Notes: generated by a model not told the origin, from the sequence alone. A stretch of DNA of 64,000 nucleotides from Streptomyces sp. NBC_01235 (GCF_035989285.1 NZ_CP108513.1:6758001-6822000); one strand, 5' to 3'; positions 9,901-25,345 are shown, counted from the stretch's first letter. Translations and numbers: made by a program.

Positions 9901-10433
9901 GCATGGTGCAGCCGACCGGTAAGGCGAGGCTGTTCGACGGCCGCTCCGGCGAGCCGTTCCCGGACCCGATCTCCATCGGCTACATGTACATCCTGAAGCT
10001 GCACCACCTGGTCGACGACAAGCTGCACGCCCGCTCGACCGGTCCGTACTCGATGATCACCCAGCAGCCGCTGGGTGGTAAGGCGCAGTTCGGCGGTCAG
10101 CGCTTCGGTGAGATGGAGGTGTGGGCGCTGGAGGCTTACGGCGCCGCCTACGCCCTCCAGGAGCTCCTGACCATCAAGTCCGACGACGTGACCGGCCGCG
10201 TGAAGGTCTACGAGGCCATCGTCAAGGGCGAGAACATCCCCGAGCCCGGCATCCCCGAGTCCTTCAAGGTGCTCATCAAGGAGATGCAGTCTCTCTGCCT
10301 GAACGTGGAGGTGCTGTCCAGCGACGGTATGTCCATCGAGATGCGTGACACCGACGAGGACGTCTTCCGCGCAGCGGAGGAGCTCGGCATCGACCTGTCC
10401 CGGCGCGAGCCGAGCAGCGTCGAAGAGGTCTGA
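6948..10433 (+). CDS. rpoB: DNA-directed RNA polymerase subunit beta
   Basis: The 1161-aa beta subunit forms much of the catalytic cleft and the rifampicin pocket. The start was set at TTG 6948 ([13 protein letters not shown]) because GGAAGGA lies 7 nt upstream. A GTG 30 nt earlier is in frame but has no such site. The rifampicin region reads [19 protein letters not shown], then [13 protein letters not shown], with Asp, His and Ser wild type at the usual resistance positions. This predicts a rifampicin-sensitive enzyme. The C-terminal part contains [20 protein letters not shown]. rpoC follows after 110 nt. Confidence 0.98.
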   Translation: MAASRNASTANTNNAASTAPLRISFAKIKEPLEVPNLLALQTESFDWLLGNAAWQSRVEAALESGQDVPTKSGLEEIFEEISPIEDFSGSMSLTFRDHRFEPPKNSIDECKDRDFTYAAPLFVTAEFTNNETGEIKSQTVFMGDFPLMTNKGTFVINGTERVVVSQLVRSPGVYFDSSIDKTSDKDIFSAKIIPSRGAWLEMEIDKRDMVGVRIDRKRKQSVTVLLKALGWTTEQILEEFGEYESMRATLEKDHTQGQDDALLDIYRKLRPGEPPTREAAQTLLENLYFNPKRYDLAKVGRYKVNKKLAADAPLDAGVLTVEDVISTIKYLVKLHAGETETVGDNGQTIVVETDDIDHFGNRRLRSVGELIQNQVRTGLARMERVVRERMTTQDVEAITPQTLINIRPVVASIKEFFGTSQLSQFMDQNNPLSGLTHKRRLSALGPGGLSRERAGFEVRDVHPSHYGRMCPIETPEGPNIGLIGSLASYGRVNAFGFVETPYRRVTDGVVTDEVDYLTADEEDRFVIAQANATLDDDLRFTENRVLVRRRGGEVDYVPGDDVDYMDVSPRQMVSVATAMIPFLEHDDANRALMGANMMRQAVPLIKSESPLVGTGMEYRSAVDAGDVVKAEKAGVVQEVSADYITTTNDDGTYITYRLAKFARSNQGTSVNQKVIVNEGDRIIEGQVLADGPATENGEMALGKNLLVAFMPWEGHNYEDAIILSQRLVQDDVLSSIHIEEHEVDARDTKLGPEEITRDIPNVSEEVLADLDERGIIRIGAEVVAGDILVGKVTPKGETELTPEERLLRAIFGEKAREVRDTSLKVPHGEIGKVIGVRVFDREEGDELPPGVNQLVRVYVAQKRKITDGDKLAGRHGNKGVISKILPIEDMPFLEDGTPVDIILNPLGVPSRMNPGQVLEIHLGWLASRGWDVSGLGEDWAQRLQVIGADQVAPGTNVATPVFDGAREDELAGLLNHTIPNRDGERMVQPTGKARLFDGRSGEPFPDPISIGYMYILKLHHLVDDKLHARSTGPYSMITQQPLGGKAQFGGQRFGEMEVWALEAYGAAYALQELLTIKSDDVTGRVKVYEAIVKGENIPEPGIPESFKVLIKEMQSLCLNVEVLSSDGMSIEMRDTDEDVFRAAEELGIDLSRREPSSVEEV

Positions 10434-10543
10434 CGGGAGTCCGGTCCGGAGGTTCAGCGATGAAGATCCCTGAGCCTCCGGCCGGCCCCGGGACCCCCGT
10501 ATCAGACCCCAAGACTTACAACCCTGAGAGGGATTGACGCATA

Positions 10544-14443
<3,900 letters not shown>

Positions 14444-14461
14444 GCAGCGAGCGATCGCTTG

Positions 14462-14500
14462 AAGGGCGGCCACCCCGTTTCGTACGGGGTGGCCGCCCTT
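14462..14500 (+). terminator. Terminator after rpoC
   Basis: A perfect 16-bp stem, AAGGGCGGCCACCCCG (14462-14477) with CGGGGTGGCCGCCCTT (14485-14500), has a 7-nt loop. It lies directly after rpoC. It may act in both directions, since the convergent gene ends at 14635. Confidence 0.88.
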
Positions 14501-14634
14501 CGGCGTTCCCGACGCCCTTCGGCGCTCTGAGCTCTCAGGGCCCCTGCCCTGGGGCTCAGGCGCTCCAGGGGGCCTTCAGCGCCGCCCAGGCGCCTGCCCA
14601 GCGGGCCGCGCGACCCGGGGGTGTCGAACCCGGG

Positions 14635-15912
14635 CTACGGAATTCCCAACTCGAAGATCACGTAATGCGCGTACCACCCCGACGCGATGGCCGCCGTTCC
14701 GAAGAACACCGCCAGGCTCGGCCACTTCAGCCGGCTCAGTGCCGCCGCCGGGGCCAGCAGCAGGGGGAAGGCGGGGAGCAGGTAGCGGCCCGTGTTGCCG
14801 AACATCTGCTGGGTACCGAGCACGGTGATCACGCTCGCCAGCGTGTACGCGACCAGCACCAGCGGCGGTTTCTTCCGCAGCATCAGCGCGATCAGGAAGG
14901 GCAGTGCCAGGACGAGTTGTACGGCCAGCAGGTCGGGGACCGTGAACGCGAACAGGTAGTCGTGGCGACCGACCGCAGTGTTGCGCAGCACGTCGAGGGT
15001 GTAGGCGCCGAAGTCGAAGGAGTGCGCCCATCCCTCGCGCTGGAGCGTGAAGTACGCGGTGAGGTCGCCCATGCTGAGGCCGACCCACGTGATGTAGGTG
15101 AGCAGGCCGAGCGGCGCGGCGATCATCGCGTACACGGGTCCGGCGACCCCGTGCTCGCGCCTGCTCTCCCGCCGGGCGAGCGTCACGATCGCCGCCAGCC
15201 CGACCGCGCCGATGAGCGCGGCGGACGTCGGCCGGTTGAGCCCGGCGAGGAAGGCGAGGAGCCCGGCCGCCACCCAGCGGCCCTTCATCACGCAGTAGCA
15301 GCACCAGGCCGCTATGGCGACGAAGACCGACTCCGAGTACACCGCCCACTCCACGCCCGCCCCGGGCGCCACCGCCCACAGCCCGGCCGCGATCGTGCCC
15401 GCCCGCACCCCGGCCAGCGTCGAGACCACGGCGTAGATGCCGGCGGCGGCGAGGAAGGAGGCCAGGACCGACACCAGGATCGCGGAGCCGTACAGGCCCA
15501 GTCCCGTGATCTCCGACACGCCCCGGATCAGGCCGGGGTAGAGCGGAAAGAAGGCGACCGAGTCCTGTTTGACCGTGAACAGGCCGCCCGGGGCGAGCGG
15601 CTGGAGCGGCTTGGGGTGGTAGCCCTTCTCGGCGACCTGGAGGTACCACCAGCCGTCCCAGGTGGCGAGCACGTCCCACCAGTGGGCGCCGCCGCCGAAG
15701 CGCGGGTTCTTCTTCTGGTATTCGTCGGCCCACTCCAGGAGCCAGCCGAACACGGTCAGCCCGACGAGCTTCATCGTGCCGTAGAGGAGCAGCGGGGCGA
15801 GGTACGGTCGTACACCGTCAGGCAGGGTGAGGCGGCGGAGCCTCGGGAGCCGTTCCTTTCGCCCGTCGGGCACGGCGGGGCTGGTCGCCGTGTCCTTGGA
15901 AGCCGTGCTCAT
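14635..15912 (-). CDS. PIG-V-like mannosyltransferase family membrane protein (GT-C)
   Basis: The 425-aa polytopic protein has about ten hydrophobic segments. It begins with a cytosolic MSTASKDTATSPA stretch. After the first membrane segment it carries WDVLATWDGWWYLQVAEKGY and then FFPLYPGLIR. These loop motifs (WDGxWYLxIAxxGY, FFPLYPxLxR) are those of the PIG-V/GPI-mannosyltransferase-2 family of polyprenyl-phosphate-sugar-dependent GT-C enzymes. Start ATG 15912 fits the family, as the frame upstream has no homology. It is divergent from a GT2 gene that could make its lipid-linked sugar donor. The acceptor is unknown. Confidence 0.75.
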   Translation of the reverse strand: MSTASKDTATSPAVPDGRKERLPRLRRLTLPDGVRPYLAPLLLYGTMKLVGLTVFGWLLEWADEYQKKNPRFGGGAHWWDVLATWDGWWYLQVAEKGYHPKPLQPLAPGGLFTVKQDSVAFFPLYPGLIRGVSEITGLGLYGSAILVSVLASFLAAAGIYAVVSTLAGVRAGTIAAGLWAVAPGAGVEWAVYSESVFVAIAAWCCYCVMKGRWVAAGLLAFLAGLNRPTSAALIGAVGLAAIVTLARRESRREHGVAGPVYAMIAAPLGLLTYITWVGLSMGDLTAYFTLQREGWAHSFDFGAYTLDVLRNTAVGRHDYLFAFTVPDLLAVQLVLALPFLIALMLRKKPPLVLVAYTLASVITVLGTQQMFGNTGRYLLPAFPLLLAPAAALSRLKWPSLAVFFGTAAIASGWYAHYVIFELGIP

Positions 15913-15983
15913 GGCTGGGGTCCCCCCTCGGCCGATCGCCGGACACCCAGGGCGGGGCGGAGCGCTGTCCGGGTGATCGTGAA

Positions 15984-16011
15984 GTTTGGTCATAAGAGTT
16001 TGGTCATAAGA
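15984..16011. repeat. Perfect 14-bp tandem repeat between divergent glycosyltransferase genes
   Basis: GTTTGGTCATAAGA occurs at 15984-15997 and again, abutting, at 15998-16011. The pair lies in the 144-bp space between the two divergent gene starts and is AT-rich relative to its surroundings. An operator or promoter element is likely. Confidence 0.7.
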
Positions 16012-16056
16012 TCGCAACAGAGTCGCACATGTGCGCCACAGGTTGGGGGAGGACGG

Positions 16057-17085
16057 GTGACCGAAGCGCCGAACGCCACGGCCACGGGGACCGTCTTGTC
16101 GGTCGTCATACCCATGTACAACGAGGAAGAGGTGCTTCCCGCGCTGGTAAGCCGGTTGCGCCCGGTCCTCGCGGGCCTCGGCGTCGACTACGAGGTCGTC
16201 GCGGTGGACGACGGCAGCACCGACCGCACGGCCGAGCTGCTCGCCGCGTTCCGGCTCGGCTGGCCGGAGTTGCGCATCATCGGCCTGCGCCGCAACTCGG
16301 GCCACCAGGCGGCCCTCACCGCCGGCCTCGACCGGGCGCTCGGCGCGTACGTCGTCAGCATCGACGCCGACCTCCAGGACCCGCCCGAGAAGATCGTCGA
16401 CATGCTTGCGCTGGCCCGCGCCGAGAACCTCGACATCGTCTACGGCATCCGTGCCGACCGGGCCAGCGACACCGGCTTCAAGCGGTGGACGGCAGGCCTG
16501 TACTACCGCCTCGTGCGCCGTCTCGCCGGGGAGGCCGTCCCTGCCCAGGCCGGTGACTTCCGGCTGCTGAGCCGGGCCGCGGTGGACGCCCTGAAGGCCC
16601 TGCCGGACCAGCAGCGCGTCTACCGTCTCCTCGTGCCCTGGCTGGGCTTCCCCAGCGGCGAGGTCTCCTATGAGCGCGCGCCGCGGCCGGCGGGCCAGAG
16701 CAAGTACCCCCTGGGCCGGATGATCCGGCTGGCCGTCGACAGCGTCACCGGCTTCTCGGCGGCCCCCCTGCGCATCGCCACCTGGCTGGGCGGCCTCGCC
16801 TTCCTGGTCTGCCTGGCCCTGATGGGCTACACCCTGAGCGCCTACGCCCTGGAGCGCACCGTCCCCGGCTGGACGTCCCTCTTCATCGGTGTGCTGTTCG
16901 TCGGTGCCGTCCAGCTGATCTGTGTGGGCCTGCTCGGCGAGTACGTCGGCCGCATCTACACGGCCGTACAGAACCGTCCGACGTACTTCGTCGGGCATGA
17001 CACAGCTCACGACACGGCGGTGCCTCCGGTGGGTTCCGCGGAGGTCTCGGCTCCGCTATCACAGAGCCTGCGGCAGCGGTCGTAA
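16057..17085 (+). CDS. Glycosyltransferase family 2, polyprenyl-phosphate sugar synthase-like (DPM1/GtrB type)
   Basis: The 342-aa protein has an N-terminal GT-A domain: VVIPMYNEEEVLPALV, VAVDDGSTDRTAELL and the metal-binding SIDADLQDPPEKI, then GDFRLLSRAAVDALKALP and QSKYPLGRMIRLAVDS. Two C-terminal membrane helices follow (about residues 235-290), ending near GLLGEYVGRIYTAVQNRP. This layout matches bactoprenol-phosphate glucosyl/mannosyltransferases such as GtrB. It would transfer a hexose from a nucleotide sugar to polyprenyl phosphate on the cytosolic face. GTG 16057 is chosen because GGGGAGGACG precedes it; the open frame upstream is spurious. Confidence 0.85.
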   Translation: MTEAPNATATGTVLSVVIPMYNEEEVLPALVSRLRPVLAGLGVDYEVVAVDDGSTDRTAELLAAFRLGWPELRIIGLRRNSGHQAALTAGLDRALGAYVVSIDADLQDPPEKIVDMLALARAENLDIVYGIRADRASDTGFKRWTAGLYYRLVRRLAGEAVPAQAGDFRLLSRAAVDALKALPDQQRVYRLLVPWLGFPSGEVSYERAPRPAGQSKYPLGRMIRLAVDSVTGFSAAPLRIATWLGGLAFLVCLALMGYTLSAYALERTVPGWTSLFIGVLFVGAVQLICVGLLGEYVGRIYTAVQNRPTYFVGHDTAHDTAVPPVGSAEVSAPLSQSLRQRS

Positions 17086-17117
17086 ACCTCCGGCGTGTCG
17101 GCGGCGGGGATTCTGTT

Positions 17118-17146
17118 TTGACCGGAGTCGGTGCGCTAGGTACGCT
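17118..17146 (+). promoter_or_regulatory. rpsL operon promoter
   Basis: TTGACC (17118-17123) and TACGCT (17141-17146) are spaced by 17 nt, an excellent vegetative promoter. It gives a leader of about 185 nt before rpsL. Confidence 0.8.
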
Positions 17147-17266
17147 CAGACCTTGTGCCTGGGGTGTGCCCTGGCCCTTGTGCGTGTCCTCAACCGCATA
17201 CGGGTCTAAGCAGTGGCCTCCGCAATCTGCGTCTCCTTCTGCCTCGCGGCGGAAGTTCGCGGGATT

Positions 17267-17307
17267 CGACACACCCGACCGCGTGGGTCGGCGAAGTTCC
17301 AGGTTAG
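17267..17307 (+). promoter_or_regulatory. rpsL leader element shared with rpsJ
   Basis: The 25 nt at 17267-17291 are identical to 27408-27432 before rpsJ. They contain the hairpin CCGACC(GCGTG)GGTCGG. GTTCCAG (17296) and GTTAG (17303) follow and are also found in the same order after the rpsJ copy. It lies 50-75 nt upstream of the rpsL start and probably acts in the RNA. Confidence 0.7.
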
Positions 17308-17341
17308 CTGTACAAATCGGCACACAGAAACCGGAGAAGTA

Positions 17342-17713
17342 GTGCCTACGATCCAGCAGCTGGTCCGTAAGGGCCGGCAGGACAAGGTCGAAAAGAACAA
17401 GACGCCCGCACTCGAGGGTTCCCCTCAGCGTCGCGGCGTCTGCACGCGTGTGTTCACGACCACCCCGAAGAAGCCGAACTCGGCCCTGCGTAAGGTCGCG
17501 CGTGTGCGTCTGACCAGCGGGATCGAGGTCACCGCTTACATTCCGGGTGAGGGACACAACCTGCAGGAGCACTCCATCGTGCTCGTGCGTGGTGGCCGTG
17601 TGAAGGACCTGCCGGGTGTTCGCTACAAGATCATCCGCGGCTCCCTCGACACCCAGGGTGTCAAGAACCGCAAGCAGGCCCGCAGCCGCTACGGCGCCAA
17701 GAAGGAGAAGTAA
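17342..17713 (+). CDS. rpsL: 30S ribosomal protein S12
   Basis: The 123-aa S12 lies at the decoding centre. GTG 17342 with GGAGAAG upstream gives [15 protein letters not shown]. The frame open further upstream overlaps the leader and lacks homology. Lys43 ([16 protein letters not shown]) and Lys88 ([14 protein letters not shown]) are both wild type, which predicts streptomycin sensitivity at this locus. rpsG starts 3 nt after the stop, so the two are translationally close. Confidence 0.98.
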   Translation: MPTIQQLVRKGRQDKVEKNKTPALEGSPQRRGVCTRVFTTTPKKPNSALRKVARVRLTSGIEVTAYIPGEGHNLQEHSIVLVRGGRVKDLPGVRYKIIRGSLDTQGVKNRKQARSRYGAKKEK

Positions 17714-17716
17714 GAA

Positions 17717-18187
17717 ATGCCTCGTAAGGGCCCTGCCCCGAAGCGCCCGGTCATCATCGACCCGGTCTACGGTTCTCCTCTTGTCACGTCGCTCATCAAC
17801 AAGGTGCTGCTGAACGGCAAGCGCTCCACCGCCGAGCGCATCGTCTACGGCGCCATGGAGGGCCTGCGCGAGAAGACCGGCAACGACCCGGTCATCACGC
17901 TGAAGCGCGCTCTCGAGAACATCAAGCCGACCATCGAGGTCAAGTCCCGCCGTGTCGGTGGCGCGACCTACCAGGTTCCGGTCGAGGTCAAGCCGGGCCG
18001 CGCGAGCACCCTGGCGCTGCGCTGGCTCGTGGGCTACTCCCGCGCCCGTCGCGAGAAGACCATGACCGAGCGCCTGCTCAACGAGCTTCTCGACGCGTCC
18101 AACGGCCTCGGTGCCGCTGTGAAGAAGCGCGAGGACACCCACAAGATGGCCGAGTCCAACAAGGCCTTCGCGCACTACCGCTGGTAG
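17717..18187 (+). CDS. rpsG: 30S ribosomal protein S7
   Basis: The 156-aa S7 nucleates assembly of the 30S head. The start [20 protein letters not shown] follows AAGGAGAAGTAAG. Diagnostic stretches are [20 protein letters not shown], the [23 protein letters not shown]-binding region, and [17 protein letters not shown]. It lies between rpsL and fusA as in the str operon. Confidence 0.98.
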   Translation: MPRKGPAPKRPVIIDPVYGSPLVTSLINKVLLNGKRSTAERIVYGAMEGLREKTGNDPVITLKRALENIKPTIEVKSRRVGGATYQVPVEVKPGRASTLALRWLVGYSRARREKTMTERLLNELLDASNGLGAAVKKREDTHKMAESNKAFAHYRW

Positions 18188-18226
18188 TCGCTACCCACAT
18201 CGAGACCGAGAGAAGACGAAAGCCTT

Positions 18227-20353
<2,127 letters not shown>

Positions 20354-20517
20354 CGCACCGCGTTCACACGCTTTAGGCTTGACTCCGGAGCCTCTGGGGC
20401 AACCACCCGCATTCGTCACCGTTCGTGGGTGTTTGCTCCGGGCCCGGGCTATGACAGCAAAGATCACCTGGCGCCGATGAAGTAAGGCGTACCAGAACCA
20501 CTCCCAGGAGGACCCCA

Positions 20518-21711
<1,194 letters not shown>

Positions 21712-21758
21712 GTCTTGTTGCTCGACCTGGTAGCTCCAGCCTGAGCTGAGCACCTGAG

Positions 21759-21793
21759 AGGGCCCGTACGACTCCGGTCGTACGGGCCCTTTC
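21759..21793 (+). terminator. Terminator after tuf
   Basis: A perfect 14-bp stem, AGGGCCCGTACGAC (21759-21772) with GTCGTACGGGCCCT (21777-21790), has a TCCG tetraloop and is followed by TTTCG. It lies between tuf and the convergent gene, so it may serve both. Confidence 0.93.
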
Positions 21794-21831
21794 GCATGGG
21801 CGGGCGGGCCGGCCCGGGGGGCGGTAGGGGG

Positions 21832-22299
21832 TCAGATGCGGGCGAGGACCTGCCGCACGGGGTGCCCGAGCGATTTGCCGAGATCGGCCAGCTCGCCGTC
21901 GTCGAACGGCTCCCGGTCCGGATTCCAGACGGCGATCTCGAAACGCGCGAAGCCGCAGGGCCGGTCGTACTGCAGTGCGTCCAGCGAGGTCGCGGCCCCG
22001 CAACAGGGGACCTTCACATCGAGGGTGGCGAAGCCGTCGTCGCAGTGGGCCTCGAGGAGATCGCCGTACCACTCGTCGGCGATGGTCGCACCGCAGCGCG
22101 GACAGCCGATCCGCTCCAGGTTCTCACCGCAGTCCACGGCCATGACGGTGTCGTACCAGTCGACGTCGATCTCGATGTCGAAGCCGCCGTGGTCCTCGGG
22201 AACGAGACGGGCCAGCAGTGCGGCGGCGCGGTCGGCGGCGGCCTCGTCGGGCTGCCAGCGGGGGTCGGTCGGAATGACCGAGAGGACGTTGTCGCTCAT
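21832..22299 (-). CDS. Hypothetical cysteine-motif protein
   Basis: The 155-aa acidic cytosolic protein was not assigned to a named family. The start MSDNVLSVIPTDPRWQ at ATG 22299 is chosen because upstream sequence in this frame is Ser/Arg-rich and unlike a protein. The central part has CGENLERIGCPRCGATI and later VPCCGAATSLDAL, so four or more cysteines could bind a metal as a ribbon. The C-terminus is AVWNPDREPFDDGELADLG. It converges with tuf and diverges from the acyltransferase gene. Confidence 0.65.
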   Translation of the reverse strand: MSDNVLSVIPTDPRWQPDEAAADRAAALLARLVPEDHGGFDIEIDVDWYDTVMAVDCGENLERIGCPRCGATIADEWYGDLLEAHCDDGFATLDVKVPCCGAATSLDALQYDRPCGFARFEIAVWNPDREPFDDGELADLGKSLGHPVRQVLARI

Positions 22300-22516
22300 G
22301 GGCTCACTCGAATCGTCGAAGTCATCTGTTTGTCGTCCTCTGTCGTGGTCGTCGGGTGAAGTGTCGGCGAACCCTGCGCGACGGGCCGACGAGGGGTCGG
22401 TCAACCTTGCGGGCCGGGTGCGCGGATTGCCCCCATCTGCTCCCTGTGTGGTGATTGTGGCGGCCGTAATCTGTCCGATCGGTACCCATCGGGCGGACCC
22501 GGACCCACCGACGAGG

Positions 22517-23671
22517 ATGACTGGCTTGGCTCTCACACGCGGTGCGCAGCCGCTGCCCCCACTCGCCGTGCTGCCCCAGCCCGCCGCCACCGCCCGGCAG
22601 GGCAGCGAGCGCTCTCGCCGGCTCCACGCCGTCGACGGCATCCGTCTGCTGGCGGCGCTCATGGTGGCCCTCCACCACTACGCCGGCACCCGCCGCGCGA
22701 ACACGCCGGACAACCTGATCTGGGACCGCCCGGTGTCGGACATCATGCCGACGGTGTTCCACGTGGCGGCCTACGGCTGGATCGGCGTCGAGATCTTCTT
22801 CGTGATCAGCGGCTTCGTGATCTGCATGTCGTGCTGGGGCCGGACACCGAGGCAGTTCTTCGTGTCGCGGGTGATCCGCCTCTACCCCGCGTACTGGTTC
22901 GCGGTCCTGTTCACGACGGGGGTGCTGGCGGCGGTGCCGGGCGTGTGGGAGCGTGTGCGCCCGCGGGACGTGCTGCTCAACCTGACGATGCTCCAGTCGG
23001 GTTCGGGGGTCCGCAACGTCGACGGCGTGTACTGGACGCTCTGGTCGGAGCTGCGCTTCTACCTTCTCTTCCTGGTGGTCGTGCGGATGGGCCTGACGTA
23101 CCGCCGGGTGGTGGTGTTCTGCTGCGTGTGGGGTGCGGCGGCGATGCTGGCGCCGGTGGCGGACTTCCCGCCGCTGGAGCTGATGGCCGCCCCGGAGGGG
23201 GCCTGGTACTTCATCGCCGGCCTCGCCCTCTACCTGATGCACCGCTTCGGCCAGGATCTGCTGCTGTGGGGCATCCTCGGCATGGCCTGGCTGATGGCCC
23301 AGAAGGAACTGGGCGACCGCATCGACGAGGTCGAGCACGTGTCCGGCTGGCGGGGCGCGGTGCTGATCTTCACCGTGTTCCTGCTGGTGATGGTCGCGGT
23401 GGCGCTCGGCTACACGGACCGCATCCGGTGGCGGTGGCTGGTGACGGCCGGGAGCCTTACGTATCCCCTGTACCTGATGCACTACGCGGCGGGCACGGCG
23501 GTGATCAACCGCTTGCGGGACCAGATGGACGCGCGGCTGCTGGTGGCGGTGGTGCCGGCCGGGTTCCTGGCGCTGAGCTGGGCGGTGCACCGGTTCGTGG
23601 AACGGCCGGTGGCGGGGGTGGTGAAGCGGGGGCTGGAGAGGGCGTTCGTGCGGGTGCGGAGTGTGGGGTAG
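22517..23671 (+). CDS. Acyltransferase family 3 (OafA/YrhL-like) membrane protein
   Basis: The 384-aa polytopic protein begins with a ~30-residue Pro/Ala-rich cytosolic tail, then the family entry motif RLHAVDGIRLLAALMVALHHYAG with the conserved His. It continues with FHVAAYGWIGVEIFFVISGF, RVIRLYPAYWFAVLF and LWSELRFYLLFLVVV. About ten membrane segments follow and it ends HRFVERPVAGVVKR. Such proteins O-acylate exported or cell-surface glycans and metabolites. The substrate cannot be read from the sequence. ATG 22517 lacks a well-spaced ribosome site, so the start is uncertain. Confidence 0.85.
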   Translation: MTGLALTRGAQPLPPLAVLPQPAATARQGSERSRRLHAVDGIRLLAALMVALHHYAGTRRANTPDNLIWDRPVSDIMPTVFHVAAYGWIGVEIFFVISGFVICMSCWGRTPRQFFVSRVIRLYPAYWFAVLFTTGVLAAVPGVWERVRPRDVLLNLTMLQSGSGVRNVDGVYWTLWSELRFYLLFLVVVRMGLTYRRVVVFCCVWGAAAMLAPVADFPPLELMAAPEGAWYFIAGLALYLMHRFGQDLLLWGILGMAWLMAQKELGDRIDEVEHVSGWRGAVLIFTVFLLVMVAVALGYTDRIRWRWLVTAGSLTYPLYLMHYAAGTAVINRLRDQMDARLLVAVVPAGFLALSWAVHRFVERPVAGVVKRGLERAFVRVRSVG

Positions 23672-23678
23672 GGGCTTA

Positions 23679-24272
23679 TCAGGCGGGGTAGCGGGGGAGT
23701 CCCTCAGTGGAGATCGTCCAGTCGACGATGGTGACGTCCTCGCCGTAGACGAAGTCCTTGCGGGTCGCGTAGCGGGGGCCGTCGGGTGTGGGGTGGATGT
23801 CGGTGAGGACCGCGCCCTCGCCCGTGCGGGGGTCGAAGATGGCGTAGACGGGGATGCCGAGGAGGGGGTAGTCGCGGATCTTGCCGACCCAGTCGTTGTC
23901 AGGGTTGGAGCGGGAGACGACCTCGACGGCGGCGCAGATCGTACGGGGATCGAAGGTTCCCTCGATCTCCATGTCCGCCTCGGCGATCACCATCACGTCG
24001 GGGCGACGCATGATGCCTTCGGATTCGCCTTCCACGTCCGGCTCACCTGTATGAGCCACGATCTCCTCCGGCATCACCTTTTCCAGGCGCTTCCGAACGC
24101 GCAGCACGGTGAGCTCGTGAGGCCCGACGGGCGCCATCATGTCGTGAACGATCCCTTCCTTGGTGATCTCGAATTTGCCAGGCACCGTGTCGTCCGTGGA
24201 CTGCACGAAGTCCCGCATGGCGCGGTACCGGTGGGAGGCGCCCTGCTGCGCGTTCTTCGAGGCGATGGTCAT
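23679..24272 (-). CDS. Uma2 family (DUF820) endonuclease-like protein
   Basis: The 197-aa protein has a PD-(D/E)xK-like core: an N-terminal GKFEITKEGIVHDM, then MRRPDVMVIAEADM (catalytic Asp in RPDV), then AAVEVVSRSNPDND followed by the helix WVGKIRDYPLLGIPVYAIFD. This order is the Uma2/DUF820 signature, a family very expanded in actinobacteria and cyanobacteria and of unclear function. ATG 24272 has GAGGAGAG upstream on its strand. It is 52 nt downstream of the helix-turn-helix gene and could be co-transcribed with it. Confidence 0.85.
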   Translation of the reverse strand: MTIASKNAQQGASHRYRAMRDFVQSTDDTVPGKFEITKEGIVHDMMAPVGPHELTVLRVRKRLEKVMPEEIVAHTGEPDVEGESEGIMRRPDVMVIAEADMEIEGTFDPRTICAAVEVVSRSNPDNDWVGKIRDYPLLGIPVYAIFDPRTGEGAVLTDIHPTPDGPRYATRKDFVYGEDVTIVDWTISTEGLPRYPA

Positions 24273-24324
24273 GGCGCTCTCTCCTCGTCGTCTGTGCCCA
24301 GGGGCAAGGATCGTCACGTTCATG

Positions 24325-25179
24325 CTAGGCGGCCTCCGGGAGATTGCGGCGGCAGTCACGGCAGTGGCCTGGTTCGGGCGCGCGGAAGACCTTGTCGCAG
24401 TCTTCGCAGGTCTGGGGGCGGTGCCGGACGGCAGGAGGCGGGGCGGGGGCCCGGTACGGCGGGAGGGGTGGGAGCTGGGCGGCCAGGCGGTGGGCGAGGA
24501 GGGCTGCTGGGCGGCGCAGGGGGTCCTCGGGGAGGTCGGCGGTGAGGGCGTGGCGGACGGTGGTGGGGGTGACGTCGCGTTCCAGCCAGGCGGCGACGCC
24601 GGGGGCGAGGTGGTCGGCGTCGGTGGCGGAGAGGAGGAGGCGGGGGTCGTGGCGGCGCAGGCCGGCGAGGACGTCGGTTGCCGTCTGGAGGAGGGTGGGG
24701 GCGGGGTAGGCGGGCTGGGGGACCGCCGGGAGTTTCTTGCGGGGTGGGCGGCTGTCCGGGGCTGGGCGTCGGGCGGGCGGCCTGGCGGGCTCGGGCACGC
24801 TGCCGTGGCGTCCGGGCTGGTTGCAGGAGACCGTGCGCGTGACGATGCGTCCGCCGGGGATGCGGGAGCGTTCGCGGCGGAGGTAGCCGTGGGACTCCAG
24901 TTCGCGCAGGGCGGCGGCGATCCGGGTCGCGCCCTCGGGGAAGCGGGCGGTGAGGGTCTTGATGTCGACCCGGGCGCCCTTGGGCAGCGACTGGATGTGG
25001 ACGCCCAGTCCGATCGCCAGGAGGGACAACTCCCCGTGCTGGGCGAGGTGGTTGCCGATCACCGTGAAGCGGGTGGTGTGGCGGGCGTTGTCGTGGGTGA
25101 GTCCGCCCGCGTGGGGGTGGTTCTTGCCCGTGTTACGGGACTCGGCGCATGAGGGCGCGCTAGGGTTTTGCGTATCCAT
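24325..25179 (-). CDS. Helix-turn-helix protein with C-terminal zinc ribbon
   Basis: The 284-aa protein starts MDTQNPSAPSCAES at ATG 25179, after GAGGAAAG. A winged-helix segment follows at about residues 45-120: FTVIGNHLAQHGELSLLAIG, KTLTARFPEGATRIAAALRE and LESHGYLRRERSRIPGGR, typical of a GntR/MarR-like DNA-binding fold. A long Pro/Arg-rich linker leads to a C-terminal CEDCDKVFRAPEPGHCRDCR, a four-cysteine ribbon. It resembles a streptomycete-specific regulator family whose targets are unknown to me. A palindrome lies upstream at 25330-25345. Confidence 0.75.
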   Translation of the reverse strand: MDTQNPSAPSCAESRNTGKNHPHAGGLTHDNARHTTRFTVIGNHLAQHGELSLLAIGLGVHIQSLPKGARVDIKTLTARFPEGATRIAAALRELESHGYLRRERSRIPGGRIVTRTVSCNQPGRHGSVPEPARPPARRPAPDSRPPRKKLPAVPQPAYPAPTLLQTATDVLAGLRRHDPRLLLSATDADHLAPGVAAWLERDVTPTTVRHALTADLPEDPLRRPAALLAHRLAAQLPPLPPYRAPAPPPAVRHRPQTCEDCDKVFRAPEPGHCRDCRRNLPEAA

Positions 25180-25329
25180 CGGGAAGCTTTCCTCTTCCTC
25201 GGTGGTCAGGCCCTCGCATTGGGATTGCAGTCCCGGCGGGGGCCGTCGCATGTCTGCGGTTGTGTGGTGGTGATGCTGCGCCGAGCGTAGGGCAGGCAAC
25301 CCGCCCCAAATCCACTCCAGTTGGCATAT

Positions 25330-25345
25330 TCACTCGCGGGAGTGA
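25330..25345. promoter_or_regulatory. Palindrome upstream of the helix-turn-helix gene
   Basis: TCACTC (25330-25335) and GAGTGA (25340-25345) form a perfect 6-bp inverted repeat with a 4-nt centre. It lies about 150 nt upstream of the regulator start and overlaps the end of the ATPase remnant. CACTCC, resembling the TCACTC half-site, recurs nearby on the 5' side. It is a candidate operator. Confidence 0.4.

Noticed and set aside
6819..10028. 1069-codon open frame on the minus strand opposite rpoB
   Set aside because: It mirrors rpoB codons with the high-GC third-position bias; composition is Val/Asp/Leu/Arg-rich and shows no family motifs.
14665..16056. Long plus-strand extension in frame with the GT2 gene
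   Set aside because: It overlaps the PIG-V-like gene in antisense and has no homology; the ribosome site and family start place the GT2 start at 16057.
20354..20517. Separate promoter for tuf
   Set aside because: TTGACT near 20379 has no acceptable -10 at proper distance; tuf1 promoters are reported in streptomycetes, but I could not define one here.
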